From assembly GCF_900112395.1 (NCBI RefSeq), contig NZ_FOLN01000001.1, positions 248,001-312,000 of the forward strand: a stretch of 64,000 bases of DNA. Direction: 5' to 3'. The position numbers and the translations under genes are program-made. This DNA comes from Algibacter lectus. Its GTDB lineage: Bacteria > Bacteroidota > Bacteroidia > Flavobacteriales > Flavobacteriaceae. Each line of letters begins with the position of its first letter. Position 1 is the first letter of the stretch. A model generated the notes under the pieces. It had not been told where the DNA came from, made no database searches, and worked only from the letters and a program-made list of their open reading frames with translations. Of this stretch, positions 56,101 to 63,363 are shown piece by piece.

Positions 56101-57020
56101 GGACGCAGCTAAATGGAGAAACAATAATATTAGACTTTGAAACACTTGGAAAAATTATATTTAGAGGTCAGGCATCGGTTAAAGACGGTCAATTCGAGTT
56201 TGATTTTGTGGTTCCAAAAGATATTGGTATTCCTATAGGATTTGGGAAAGTAAGTTTTTATTCAAACAATGAAGCATTATCCCAAGATAAGGCCGGTGCA
56301 AGCATTAATACAGTTAAAATAGGAGGGTCAAATGAAAATGCAGAAGAAGATAATATAGGTCCTGTTATTACACTTTATATGAATAATGAGAACTTTGTGT
56401 CGGGAGGTATAACAAATGAGTCGCCAAGACTATTAGCTAAAATGGAAGATGCTAACGGGATTAATACAGCAAGTGGTATAGGACACGATATTGTTGCTAT
56501 AATAGATGGTGATGAAACGAACCCGGTAGTTCTTAATGATTATTATCAAACAGAAGTAGACGATTATAAAAAAGGAGTCGTGAGTTTTCCGTTTAGGGAT
56601 TTAGAGCCAGGGTTGCATACCTTAACTTTAAAAGCCTGGGATGTATATAATAATTCTTCAATTTCAGAAATTCAGTTTATAGTATTTGATGAAGATCAAG
56701 AATTAGTTATAAATAATGTGCTTAATTATCCAAACCCTTTTGTAAATTATACAGAATTTTGGTTCAATCACAATAGTTCAGAACCTTTAGACATTTCTAT
56801 ACAGATATTCACAGTTTCAGGAAAATTGATTAGAACAATCAATGGGGTAACAACGGGTGGTATAAAAACAACAAGTTCACTATCTAGGGACATTGTTTGG
56901 GATGGGAGAGATGATTTTGGAGATAAAATAGGAAAAGGTGTTTATATCTATAAGCTCACGGTACGTTCAAATTTGTTGAACAAAAAAGTTGAAAAAATTG
57001 AAAAACTGGTTATATTGTAA
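53127..57020 (+). CDS. porU: Type IX secretion system sortase PorU-like C25 peptidase
   Basis: 1297 residues with signal peptide (FLFLFSCSITLFGQ). The N-terminal prodomain-like region (~20-200) includes WYRFYVDTTGVFKLSKSFLQ and RNIKLYGHGGRMIPY, both typical of PorU. The C25 gingipain-type catalytic region has His789 (NYFGHGGEEGL) and Cys823 (FVTVTCEYTKFD). Ig-like domains (~940-1150) and a sorting-type C-terminus (NYPNPFVNYTEFWFNH, then GKGVYIYKLTVRS) follow. PorU removes the sorting domain of T9SS cargo on the cell surface and attaches the product to lipopolysaccharide. In flavobacteria porV normally follows directly; here only decayed DNA does, so this may be a second or displaced copy. Confidence 0.9.
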   Translation: MKEKILFLFLFSCSITLFGQQKKYTIAWGDSKVLSAESYTIEIPSFNNENLSYDFEESIQFVDQWQTNQSINESSVLIDNVVYAPISKFNLKDLDLNKIPNKLEFSLKNSEARDKQYAFFKLSPIIKDSKGNYKKVISFQLNYENGATANKISSFNKGFTTSKVISNSVLSSGEWYRFYVDTTGVFKLSKSFLQRLGVNVNTVDPRNIKLYGHGGRMIPYSNDVAYPFDVPENAIKFIGEEDGDFDNEDYILFYAQGPKEYQAEANTNINCYTDKTYYYINVSSGLGKRIQPFTQPTTGAANLIIDTFEDYKFHEFDEDNIALRGRRWFGEKFDIDNNQTFEFNFPDLVTSEPINLRVYTAAASTTASTIGVTINGTIVTTLNMSGVTGSSLASEASFIGNVNISNSKIEVGLNFNNQGNPSAQGYLDYIAIEATRSLNFSGEQFQFKNSMVASTSGIGQYNMTNASQVSEIWDVTDIYNVSNYVNTEAVSSLSFTSVLGSLKTYIAVTPLDHFEPIIDSETTIDNQNIKGTVFQNSEGGFQDVDYIIITPNNMFSEAERLAEINRVQNNLNVKVFALDEIYNEFSSGNQDIGAIRNLVKYVYDNASTPENRIKYVCLFGDGSFDYKDRIPNNTNIVPSWYSDNSFSLTSSFVSDDFYGMMDTDEGTMETSDMLDIAVGRILADTPLRAKEMVDKVESYYAKEAFGGWRNNFVVISDDVDEDWEWTLQETTDNVGNLVTQEKPFINVVKIHSDAFQQETSAGGDRYPKVTTEIANAINNGALVVNYFGHGGEEGLAQERILLKTDVEDFRNFCKLNCFVTVTCEYTKFDNPFRETAGEFTYWNEEAGAIGLITTTRQVFVNFGITFNNNLGQYLFSYGDNDTYEDYEYPSMAEALRLAKNDTAVSGDAQKYLVFFIGDPAMKLAFPEPNIRLTEINDVPITQATDTLKALSYVKLAGEVVDVSGNLITNYNGTLSTTIYDKFIDRQTLANDGTQLNGETIILDFETLGKIIFRGQASVKDGQFEFDFVVPKDIGIPIGFGKVSFYSNNEALSQDKAGASINTVKIGGSNENAEEDNIGPVITLYMNNENFVSGGITNESPRLLAKMEDANGINTASGIGHDIVAIIDGDETNPVVLNDYYQTEVDDYKKGVVSFPFRDLEPGLHTLTLKAWDVYNNSSISEIQFIVFDEDQELVINNVLNYPNPFVNYTEFWFNHNSSEPLDISIQIFTVSGKLIRTINGVTTGGIKTTSSLSRDIVWDGRDDFGDKIGKGVYIYKLTVRSNLLNKKVEKIEKLVIL

Positions 57021-57088
57021 AAATATTTAATGTCGTTGATCGAATATTTTAGGGGGTATAAATCAAATAGGAGATACCATTTTTTTAA

Positions 57089-57472
57089 TGTAAGCATAGT
57101 AAATATCTTGTTGAAGATGGCTACGATAACAAACTTGATATAAACGAAACCACAAACTCTAAAAAGTTTTTTTATAATCCCGACTTTCGAAAATCCTCAA
57201 CTTTTTCCGATTTGTATGAAGGAGCTTATATTAAACAAGGACTTTTCTACTCACCAAATGAAACCATCCATGTTGATGTTGCTGAGTTAAATACCAGTAT
57301 AAATATTTATAAATCTCAGATGGGAATTATTCTGGCTGAAGAAAGTGAGTATTACATAAGTTTTAATTCTGTCAATTTTAACTCAGATACACCTTATTAC
57401 TCGGAAAATATAAATATCACTAATTTTTATAAAGACACCCCTGAAACTTATTATTTTATTGTTACAGAATAA
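57089..57472 (+). pseudogene. Truncated secreted/lipoprotein-like fragment
   Basis: The frame is open from 57089 without a convincing ATG (a TTG at 57212 is the only start-like codon): CKHSKYLVEDGYDNKLDINE, then FYNPDFRKSSTFSDLYEGAY and a beta-rich tail to 57472 (YYISFNSVNFNSDTPYYSEN). The initial Cys could be what is left of a lipobox. No family recognised. It lies between PorU and another clearly broken lipoprotein gene. Confidence 0.45.
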
Positions 57473-57593
57473 GTTTTAAGTATACATACTTCATTCTAAA
57501 ATTTACCTTTTCAGGATTCACAAAAACACTTTAAATGGACGCAACTAAATAGAAGAATTTGCATCTTATTTAATAAATACAATTACGAAAAAT

Positions 57594-58034
57594 ATGAAAT
57601 TTATTTTATCGCACTATTATCTGTTGCTACTATAGTGTTTTCTTGTTCTTTAGAAAACACTAATAACGACCACATACTAATAACCGATCCAGAATACGGT
57701 TATTTAAAAAGATAGAAAGAGATAGAACTAAATATTCGGGCAACAAATTGGGAATCTATTTTCTCTGGAGATACTCTTACACTTTTTTCAAATACTGCTT
57801 GCTGATGATGTAAATCCAAGAAGTTGGGCGTACATATATAATCTTACTAAATTGAAAATAGATGAAGACATAAAAGGTTTCTTCTTACAGGAAGATAATC
57901 AATTGTCATTTTACCCAAATATAAACACTACGGATAAAAAAACTGTAGAATTTGAATAAGAAGAGAATATCCTTGTTATCAATAACACATCGGCGGTTCC
58001 TCAGATGCAGATTAAGTACGAAAAATTAGATTAA
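57594..58034 (+). pseudogene. Lipoprotein pseudogene of unknown family
   Basis: ATG at 57594 starts a frame that dies quickly, while the neighbouring frame reads YFIALLSVATIVFSCSLENT, an obvious lipoprotein signal, and ends at LKR-stop. The next parts appear in other frames: KEIELNIRATNWESIFSGDT, then VNPRSWAYIYNLTKLKIDED and DNQLSFYPNINTTDKKTVEF, an in-frame stop, and EENILVINNTSAVPQMQIKY. At least three frameshifts and one stop in about 145 codons make it a certain pseudogene. Confidence 0.65.
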
Positions 58035-58189
58035 TGAACCTTATAGCCGTTTAACACAAAAAAAGTTAGGCGCTTGTTTACGAAATCTCCCTTCAGTTCA
58101 ATTTGCTCTTTAGAGAGTTAAAAAAACTATAAAAAAAATGATGATGGTGAAATGCTTGTTTCCAGTTCAACAATGCCACATGCTATTGC

Positions 58190-58460
58190 TCAACAATTCC
58201 CTATAGCTTTACTTCTCTTTTGCTCAAACCGTTTCAACAAATTATTTATATCCTCACTTATTACAACTCTTATTTTGTCCGTGTTTTCTCTACCTTTATT
58301 TTTGGTGGAATCCCATTGCGTTGAATTTACACACCTTTTTAGACTGATTTCTGCTCGTTTTCCTTTTACCGTGATACGGACATAGATGGAAAGTTCATTG
58401 GGGTTACTTCTTGATTTTTTAGTAAAAAAAAGCAATAGAAAAGATGCTTACTACCCTCAT
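58190..58460 (-). pseudogene. Tyrosine recombinase (integrase) N-terminal remnant
   Basis: On the minus strand ATG at 58460 reads MRVVSIFSIAFF, then an eight-T run with one T too many shifts the frame to TKKSRSNPNELSIYVRITVK, GKRAEISLKRCVNSTQWDST and NKGRENTDKIRVVISED. This is the Arm-DNA-binding domain of Bacteroidota tyrosine integrases (IYVRITVNGKRAE.SLK..V....WD). The core-binding and catalytic domains are missing. Probable relic of the recombinase of an element in this region. Confidence 0.78.
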
Positions 58461-58606
58461 TTTAAGTGATTTTGATTAAACAATGATTTGTAAAGACAAA
58501 AGTCAAATCATACTTCAAAGCTCCATAAAATTAATACAATTTCAGTGAAATATTGCACACCTTTTATATGGTTTTATTTGGCATCAAAAAAAATGTGTAA
58601 AAACAA

Positions 58607-58640
58607 AAAACACTGTTAATCATACGATTAACAGTGTTTT
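58607..58640. terminator. 15-bp perfect hairpin, bidirectional terminator type
   Basis: AAAACACTGTTAATC (58607-58621) pairs with 58626-58640 across a 4-base loop. No intact gene ends here; it remains from lost sequence. The rest of 58035-59116 holds only the integrase and IS remnants. Confidence 0.65.
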
Positions 58641-58857
58641 GTTGTGATCTATTTCTAGGTTCGTCAGGGTGGCAGAGTTAAAACTCTATCCATATCCCTC
58701 TCTATTCCAGTATTTTATATCTCAATTTTCCAAATAGGACATCAATTAAGACACTAACGAGAGCGTTTTAAGCTTTCTGAATAGCAAAATACGATTTATT
58801 AGCCCAAAAGACAACAATTTGAACCAAATTGTAGCACTATGATAAACTTAAATCAGA

Positions 58858-59018
58858 AGTCGAGTTATCCATCTTTCAAGGGATAGAAACTTGGTATAAC
58901 AGAAAAGGAACACACTCCACTTTGGAGTACAAAACAATAAAAGAATTTGAAATAGAAATGTTTAATCTTGATGTAGCGGCATGACTCTTATCTAATTGTC
59001 CACTTTTTTGTTGCAAGT
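58858..59018 (+). mobile_element. IS3-family insertion sequence, 3' remnant
   Basis: Plus-strand reading from ~58861 gives SSYPSFKGIETWYNRKGTHS, then TLEYKTIKEFEIEMFNLDVA and stop at 58984: the C-terminus of an IS3-group OrfB transposase (ETWYNRKRRHS.L.YKT..EFE). The sequence after the stop (CTAATTGTCCACTTTTTTG, then TTGCAAGTCC) looks like the terminal inverted repeat. Everything upstream of the last ~40 codons is gone. Confidence 0.7.
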
Positions 59019-59116
59019 CCTCTATATAAAAAATCAACAATATTAAAAAAAGTGATAAAAAAAATGTATCCTTTTTACACAGTATCAGTCTACTTAACAA
59101 CTCTAAAAATATCAAG

Positions 59117-59239
59117 ATGGATAAAACAAAAAAATGTACTTGCACAAATTGCGAATGTATAGCATGTAATTGTATAAATTGCTCACAAAATAATTGCCCT
59201 TGTGAGAAATGTAATTGTACAAAATGTACTTGCTGTTAA
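59117..59239 (+). CDS. Metallothionein-like Cys-rich peptide, 40 aa
   Basis: ATG at 59117 opens MDKTKKCTCTNCECIACNCI, NCSQNNCPCEKCNCTKCTCC, stop. Fourteen of 40 residues are cysteine, mostly in CxC and CxxC units, with no hydrophobic core. This is a classic metal-thiolate peptide composition (Zn, Cd or Cu(I)), although it is not one of the named bacterial SmtA-type families. It sits 38 bases before an ECF sigma gene whose product ends with cysteines, suggesting a metal-responsive pair. It is too short for usual gene calling. Confidence 0.75.
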   Translation: MDKTKKCTCTNCECIACNCINCSQNNCPCEKCNCTKCTCC

Positions 59240-59277
59240 AGCTAAAAAGGTTGATATGTTATAGATTATAAGTAAGA

Positions 59278-59811
59278 ATGGAATTAAAGACACACACTAT
59301 CTGGAATGAATACAATACTGAAATATTCTTTTTTATCTTAAAAAGAGTAAAAAACAAAGATTCTGCAAATGAAATAGTTCAAAATTCCTTCGTAAAGATA
59401 CATATCAACCTCAAAAGCTTAAAACAAGTATCCAAAGTAAAATCTTGGGTTTTTCAGATAGTAAGAAATGAAATTGTAAATTTTTATAATCAAAACGAAA
59501 CTATTTCTAAAAACTATTCTTTAGAAAATAATCCAATACTTCCACAAGTAAAAAATGATAATTTATGTTGTTTTAATAGATTTATAAATGAACTTCCAGA
59601 AAAATACAAAGTAGTTATTGAGAAGATATATTTTGAAAGTAAAAAATCGCTTGAAGTAGCTCAAGAGTTAGATATTAGTCTTGCTAATGTTAAAGCGAGA
59701 GTCAGGCGTGCAAAAGATATTCTAAAGCAAAAATTAACAATATGCTGCAAATTCTATTTTGATAAAAATGGTAAGCTTATAGGGGAATCCAATTGTAGTG
59801 TTTGTAACTAA
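59278..59811 (+). CDS. SigZ-like ECF RNA polymerase sigma factor with Cys-rich C-terminus
   Basis: 177 residues. Region 2: KNKDSANEIVQNSFVKIHIN, then KVKSWVFQIVRNEIVNFYNQ; region 4: LPEKYKVVIEKIYFESKKSL and VAQELDISLANVKARVRRAK. A ~25-residue extension, LTICCKFYFDKNGKLIGESN ending CSVCN, is like that of SigZ proteins and could bind metal to regulate activity without a separate anti-sigma factor. No anti-sigma gene follows. Probably controls metal or thiol stress genes, including its Cys-rich neighbour. Confidence 0.85.
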   Translation: MELKTHTIWNEYNTEIFFFILKRVKNKDSANEIVQNSFVKIHINLKSLKQVSKVKSWVFQIVRNEIVNFYNQNETISKNYSLENNPILPQVKNDNLCCFNRFINELPEKYKVVIEKIYFESKKSLEVAQELDISLANVKARVRRAKDILKQKLTICCKFYFDKNGKLIGESNCSVCN

Positions 59812-59975
59812 ATATTTAATCTTTTCAGTTGTAGAATTAGTTCACTTTCTGCTTTTTTATTCTTTTTACTCTTTGTCTTTTAGTTGTATTACAAGCAATA
59901 TACCAACAAATTAACATGACTCCAGAAAACTATCAGGAAGAATAAAACCCTTTTAATATCTCATGGATCCCAATA

Positions 59976-60350
59976 TCAAGAACATTCTTGGCATCTCCCC
60001 GTTAAAACACAATTTACATTTTCAATCAAATATGCATCAGGAATTGAAAAACTAACTTCAGAAGGAAGACATTCTATAGTTTCACATTTTATACACCTAA
60101 AGTGAAAATGGTGTAATGGCTTTTCATTTTCATTGCATTTTTTACATAAAGCAAAATATTGTTTCCCATCTTCAGCAACAACCTTATGTAAAATTCCATC
60201 ATCACAAAAGCGATTTAAAACACGGTAGATAGTAGCTCTATTTATATCAATGTTTATTTTCTGCTCAATCACATCTTGGCTCATTGCTTTATCAGTACTT
60301 GCAAAAACAGCTAAAACAGCTTCCTTTGTAGGCGTATTTCTCCTTTTCAT
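59976..60350 (-). CDS. Fur-family metal regulator (Zur/PerR-like)
   Basis: 124 residues. Winged helix: TPTKEAVLAVFASTDKAMSQ, then INRATIYRVLNRFCDDGIL; the regulatory metal site is in KPLHHFHFRCIKCETIECLP and structural Cys pairs are CIKC and CQEC at the end. Standard length. The residues fit zinc-sensing or generic Fur members equally. Divergent from the MerC-like gene, with three matching palindromes between them, so it represses itself and that gene. Confidence 0.88.
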   Translation of the reverse strand: MKRRNTPTKEAVLAVFASTDKAMSQDVIEQKINIDINRATIYRVLNRFCDDGILHKVVAEDGKQYFALCKKCNENEKPLHHFHFRCIKCETIECLPSEVSFSIPDAYLIENVNCVLTGRCQECS

Positions 60351-60357
60351 TTTCTAA

Positions 60358-60449
60358 TGCGATTTGTTCGCAATAAATTGTTGCGATTTATTTGCAATAA
60401 TATAAAAAAATAATATATTTGCGAAATATACTAATGCGACATATTCGCA
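60358..60449. promoter_or_regulatory. Three Fur-family operator palindromes in the divergent promoter
   Basis: TGCGATTTGTTCGCA (60358-60372), TTGCGATTTATTTGCAA (60381-60397) and TGCGACATATTCGCA (60435-60449) share the pattern TGCGA-N5-TCGCA; a fourth half-like TTTGCGAAA is at 60419-60427. They sit between the Fur-family gene and the MerC-like gene and are the most likely operators of that regulator. Confidence 0.75.
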
Positions 60450-60554
60450 TTTAAAATAATTTTAATGACTATAAAAAATAATCAAATAAGAAAAACACCT
60501 CATCCGTCAATGACTTTACCTACTCTATTAATCAGTTTTACAAAAAATAACCTT

Positions 60555-60950
60555 ATGGAAAACAATAAAATTAAAAATAATACCATTGACCTCGTTGCTC
60601 TTTCTAGTGCAATAATTTGCGCCGTACATTGTGCGGTTATACCCGTAGTATTTTCATTTTTCTCCTTGAACAGTTTACATTTTTTAAAGAACCCGTATAT
60701 TGAATTGACATTTATAAGTTTTGGTATTGTCTTTGTTCTCACATCTCTTTGGCCGAGTTATAAAAAAGTCCATCATCAAGTAAAACCTTTGCTATATGCC
60801 GCATTGGGATTTGCATTTATTGCACTGGGCAGACTTAACTTAACGGAATTATGGGAAATTGTCAATACAGTAATAGGTGCCTTTATAGTGTCTCTAGCAC
60901 ATTATTTAAATTGGACATTAATGCGGGCTAAAATCAATCACAGGCATTAG
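60555..60950 (+). CDS. MerC-like membrane protein
   Basis: 131 residues from the ATG at 60555, which fits the family length; a frame open from 60465 would add 30 poorly conserved residues. Four hydrophobic spans. ALSSAIICAVHCAVIPVVFS carries the MerC-type Cys-x-x-x-Cys pair; ALGFAFIALGRL and the final LAHYLNWTLMR follow. MerC-domain proteins were described as mercury transporters, but in Bacteroidota they more often accompany Fur/Zur-controlled zinc or copper genes. The upstream Fur-type boxes support a role in metal uptake. Confidence 0.82.
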   Translation: MENNKIKNNTIDLVALSSAIICAVHCAVIPVVFSFFSLNSLHFLKNPYIELTFISFGIVFVLTSLWPSYKKVHHQVKPLLYAALGFAFIALGRLNLTELWEIVNTVIGAFIVSLAHYLNWTLMRAKINHRH

Positions 60951-61023
60951 TTCTTTTTTTTAGGATTTCTTTAACACATTAATTAAATCCATTATTAATT
61001 TTATTTGATAATTTTAACCATTA

Positions 61024-61332
61024 ATGAAAACAAGTCGCATTAAGAATAGTATTACTTATTCACTCCTTGTCCTTTTTCTTACAATGAAAATGGCAGGGAT
61101 TCATGCCTTGTTACATATAGACGATAAAGATCATGCTCCACATTGTGTTATTTGTGACCATACCACTGCGAATAACTTAACTCCAGCAATTACTCCGAAT
61201 TTACAAGATTTTAAAATTGAAAACACGGAGCCAATTGTTCAGAGAGAGATAATTAAGAACTACAATTTTATTATCTCGTGCACTATTGCTACAGATCAAT
61301 TATTTTCTCGTCCTCCTCCTTTTTTATTATAA
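61024..61332 (+). CDS. Small exported His/Cys protein, unknown
   Basis: 102 residues. An N-terminal hydrophobic segment (YSLLVLFLTMKMAGIHALL) is followed by HIDDKDHAPHCVICDHTTAN, a compact metal-ligand-like cluster (four His, two Cys), and a polar part ending FSRPPPFLL. I do not recognise a named family. It follows the MerC-like gene by 73 bases and could be its metal-binding partner at the periplasmic face. Confidence 0.65.
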   Translation: MKTSRIKNSITYSLLVLFLTMKMAGIHALLHIDDKDHAPHCVICDHTTANNLTPAITPNLQDFKIENTEPIVQREIIKNYNFIISCTIATDQLFSRPPPFLL

Positions 61333-61775
61333 GAGTTCCAATTACATTTTAGTCCGTTAAAGAGTTTTCAAACTCAACAAGTCGCATTTAGAATTTTGAC
61401 TCTAAATGAGCACGCATAATGTAAATGAGGGATTTGCAACTTGTCTTTACTCTATAAATAAGAGAAAGAGGATGTGAATTTCAAAGCTCTTCCCATACTT
61501 CAATTTTTATTTGGACAATCTAATTTGCTTTTACGACGATAAACGCAAAATAAGATAGTAATCAAATATGGACATTCAAAGAATCCCTATGGATCTCGTT
61601 TAAATTTTCTCAATGAACTAAACGTTTTTTGAAAGTTTTAGATGCCTATACATAATAGGCACGCATGTCCTATATCCTATAAATAAATGTTTTTACATAC
61701 TTAAAAATGTTGCAACGAAAGGGGAAACCGAAAACCTTGTAGATAGAGTAGGTATAACTTTTAAACACAATAGTT
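61333..61775. other. Gene-free 443-base stretch before the Cys peptide operon
   Basis: No frame of note. It contains a hairpin TGCCTAT/ATAGGCA (61643-61661), and the 8-mer GCACGCAT at 61410 and 61659, which recurs at 61840 inside the peptide gene. The promoter of the peptide operon must lie here. Confidence 0.5.
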
Positions 61776-61883
61776 ATGAAAACTAAGGAATCTATGATTT
61801 CAGAAATTCTGGCTAATAAGGCAAAGCAACCTAGCGGAAGCACGCATTGCAGCAATTGCGGGCACTGCTCTAGCACCTTATAG
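61776..61883 (+). CDS. 35-residue peptide with Cys/His C-terminal core, possible RiPP or metal-binding precursor
   Basis: ATG at 61776 opens MKTKESMISEILANKAKQPS, then GSTHCSNCGHCSSTL and a stop. The first ~18 residues look like a helical leader; the rest is a small polar core, HCSNCGHC, flanked by Ser and Thr. The layout (short leader, Cys/Ser/Thr core, strong hairpin right after, then a co-directional operon ending in a TonB receptor) is that of precursor peptides for modified natural products or of secreted metal-binding peptides. It is too short for usual gene calling. No similarity to a named precursor family is claimed. Confidence 0.6.
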   Translation: MKTKESMISEILANKAKQPSGSTHCSNCGHCSSTL

Positions 61884-61892
61884 TTTCAGAAT

Positions 61893-61923
61893 AATAGCGG
61901 TAGGATTAAATCCTACCGCTATT
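61893..61923 (+). terminator. Stable 13-bp hairpin after the peptide gene
   Basis: AATAGCGGTAGGA (61893-61905), loop TTAAA, TCCTACCGCTATT (61911-61923). Only three Ts follow, so it may be a partial terminator or RNA-processing stem giving more peptide mRNA than downstream mRNA. Confidence 0.65.
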
Positions 61924-61960
61924 TAAAACATAATACAAAACAGTAAAAACTACCCAGAAT

Positions 61961-62440
61961 ATGAACCAAATTATTGAAAATCAATTGGCAAAACTCTTAT
62001 CCTTTACAGATGAGAATGTTATATCAAGGTTTATGGATATGTACGATGTACCACAAACCGAAGCCCAAGATATCCTTTTGGAGACCCTGAAGTTTTTGCA
62101 CATAAGTCAAATCCCAGGGATTTTCATTCCTGATGATCTATTAATAGTAGACGAGATGTGGCACAACCTAATTTTATTTACTCCTCTCTACCATAAATTC
62201 AGTGTGAAATATTTTAACACCCCCTACTTTCACCACCTTCCCGCTACAAAAGCGGAAAAAAATCAAAGGAAAGAGGATATACGAATCAATCCCGACAAGG
62301 CCAGAAAAAAGTATCTCAAAAAACTAGAATTCCTCTTGTCCACTACTTACGATTATTTTGGAGCGGAAACGGTTGAAAAATGGTTCAAAGTATATCCAGA
62401 AAAATACAGTAAAGAAAATATTAAAAAATTGAGAAAATAA
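61961..62440 (+). CDS. GRDP-like (glycine-rich-domain-family) protein
   Basis: 159 residues, no signal peptide. VDEMWHNLILFTPLYHKFSV and YFNTPYFHHLPA match the DE.WH..IL.T..Y..F.....G....H.P motif of the PF07173-type (GRDP) proteins, with conserved His and Asp that could bind metal. The C-terminal half is helical and basic. The molecular role of this fold is unknown. It is the first downstream gene after the peptide and hairpin and ends 2 bases before the next gene, so it belongs to the operon with the TonB receptor. Confidence 0.6.
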   Translation: MNQIIENQLAKLLSFTDENVISRFMDMYDVPQTEAQDILLETLKFLHISQIPGIFIPDDLLIVDEMWHNLILFTPLYHKFSVKYFNTPYFHHLPATKAEKNQRKEDIRINPDKARKKYLKKLEFLLSTTYDYFGAETVEKWFKVYPEKYSKENIKKLRK

Positions 62441-62442
62441 GA

Positions 62443-63363
62443 ATGAGCATTTTCCCTAAAAGAACCATCCCTGGCAAAACAGTAACTATACATTGGAATT
62501 TCAACACATCACATTTAGATGGTGCTCACCTATATCCATTGGTAAAAATAGGAATAAAAGACCCCAAGAATAATATTACTATGCTCTTTGAAGAGCATGT
62601 TATCGCTTTTCCTGATCAAAAGAAAAGTAAGAAGGAGTCGCTTCAAAAGCTAAAATATTTGAACAAAAATATTCCGCTCTTGGTCTTGGCAGATTATCTT
62701 GAAGGACCTTGTAAACGAGAAAAGCTAGTTGAGATTTTGACCAATATTCAGGCTGGTCGCCATTATTATTTCACTTATACCATTCCTCATGATGCACCAT
62801 TAGGCAAATACTCTCTAATCTCAGAAGTTCATAATAATGGAAATGTAAAATATTCCAAGACTCGCCTTGACGATCACTTTTGGGTAGAAAAAATTTCTCT
62901 TGTCACTGTAACAGGAAAAGGAAAAGACAGAACTGCTGTAATCCGTAACCACTCAGAAGAACGGACTCCGGTAAAAATAGTGAGATGTTCTATTGATTTA
63001 AATGGGCATATGGAAAGCGAAATGGAAGCTTTTGAAATGAACCCAAAAGATACCAAGCCTATTTCAATTTCTGAAGAAAAGGTCTTTTTACTCTACAACG
63101 AGGAACGGGAAACAGTAACCCTAACAGAAGAAGAACCCATTTATCTAGTAAAAAATCACGAAATACTATCCATAAGTAAAAAAAACGGATTGGATTGCCT
63201 TATGGAAAAGGATAATGATGAAGCCTATTGGCTTTCCCCCGAAGCCAAAGATCTATGGGATAAATCAGATGGGTTGCTCAGTAAAAATAGCCTATCCGAA
63301 AAAGAAAAAGAGGTATTAAAGGAAATGGAGGAACAGGGACTTATAAAACAAACTAGACTATAA
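62443..63363 (+). CDS. Unrecognised cytoplasmic protein with Ig-like N-terminus and possible RRE-like C-terminus, 306 aa
   Basis: I do not recognise the family. No signal peptide. Residues ~10-145 look like a beta-sandwich (VTIHWNFNTSHLDGAHLYPL, later YYFTYTIPHDAPLGKYSLIS); ~155-225 is a second beta-rich part. The last ~50 residues, EAYWLSPEAKDLWDKSDGLL and KEKEVLKEMEEQGLI, follow the rhythm of PqqD-type RiPP recognition elements (a Leu-rich strand, a helix ending in DG, then helices ending in GLI). That resemblance is by eye only. Stop and next start share one base (TAATG), so it is translationally coupled to the TonB receptor. Confidence 0.65.
   Translation: MSIFPKRTIPGKTVTIHWNFNTSHLDGAHLYPLVKIGIKDPKNNITMLFEEHVIAFPDQKKSKKESLQKLKYLNKNIPLLVLADYLEGPCKREKLVEILTNIQAGRHYYFTYTIPHDAPLGKYSLISEVHNNGNVKYSKTRLDDHFWVEKISLVTVTGKGKDRTAVIRNHSEERTPVKIVRCSIDLNGHMESEMEAFEMNPKDTKPISISEEKVFLLYNEERETVTLTEEEPIYLVKNHEILSISKKNGLDCLMEKDNDEAYWLSPEAKDLWDKSDGLLSKNSLSEKEKEVLKEMEEQGLIKQTRL

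Noticed and set aside
57212-57472. Intact 86-residue gene starting at TTG
   Set aside because: The same frame is open for 41 codons upstream with protein-like sequence, so the TTG is internal to a truncated older gene.
58876-59145. 89-codon hydrophobic minus-strand frame
   Set aside because: It is antisense to the IS3 transposase remnant and runs into the 14-Cys peptide gene; hydrophobicity arises from the A-rich opposite strand.
61670-61876. 68-codon minus-strand frame rich in Cys and Leu
   Set aside because: Its cysteines are a by-product of reading the opposite strand of the Cys/His peptide gene; no start context or partner.
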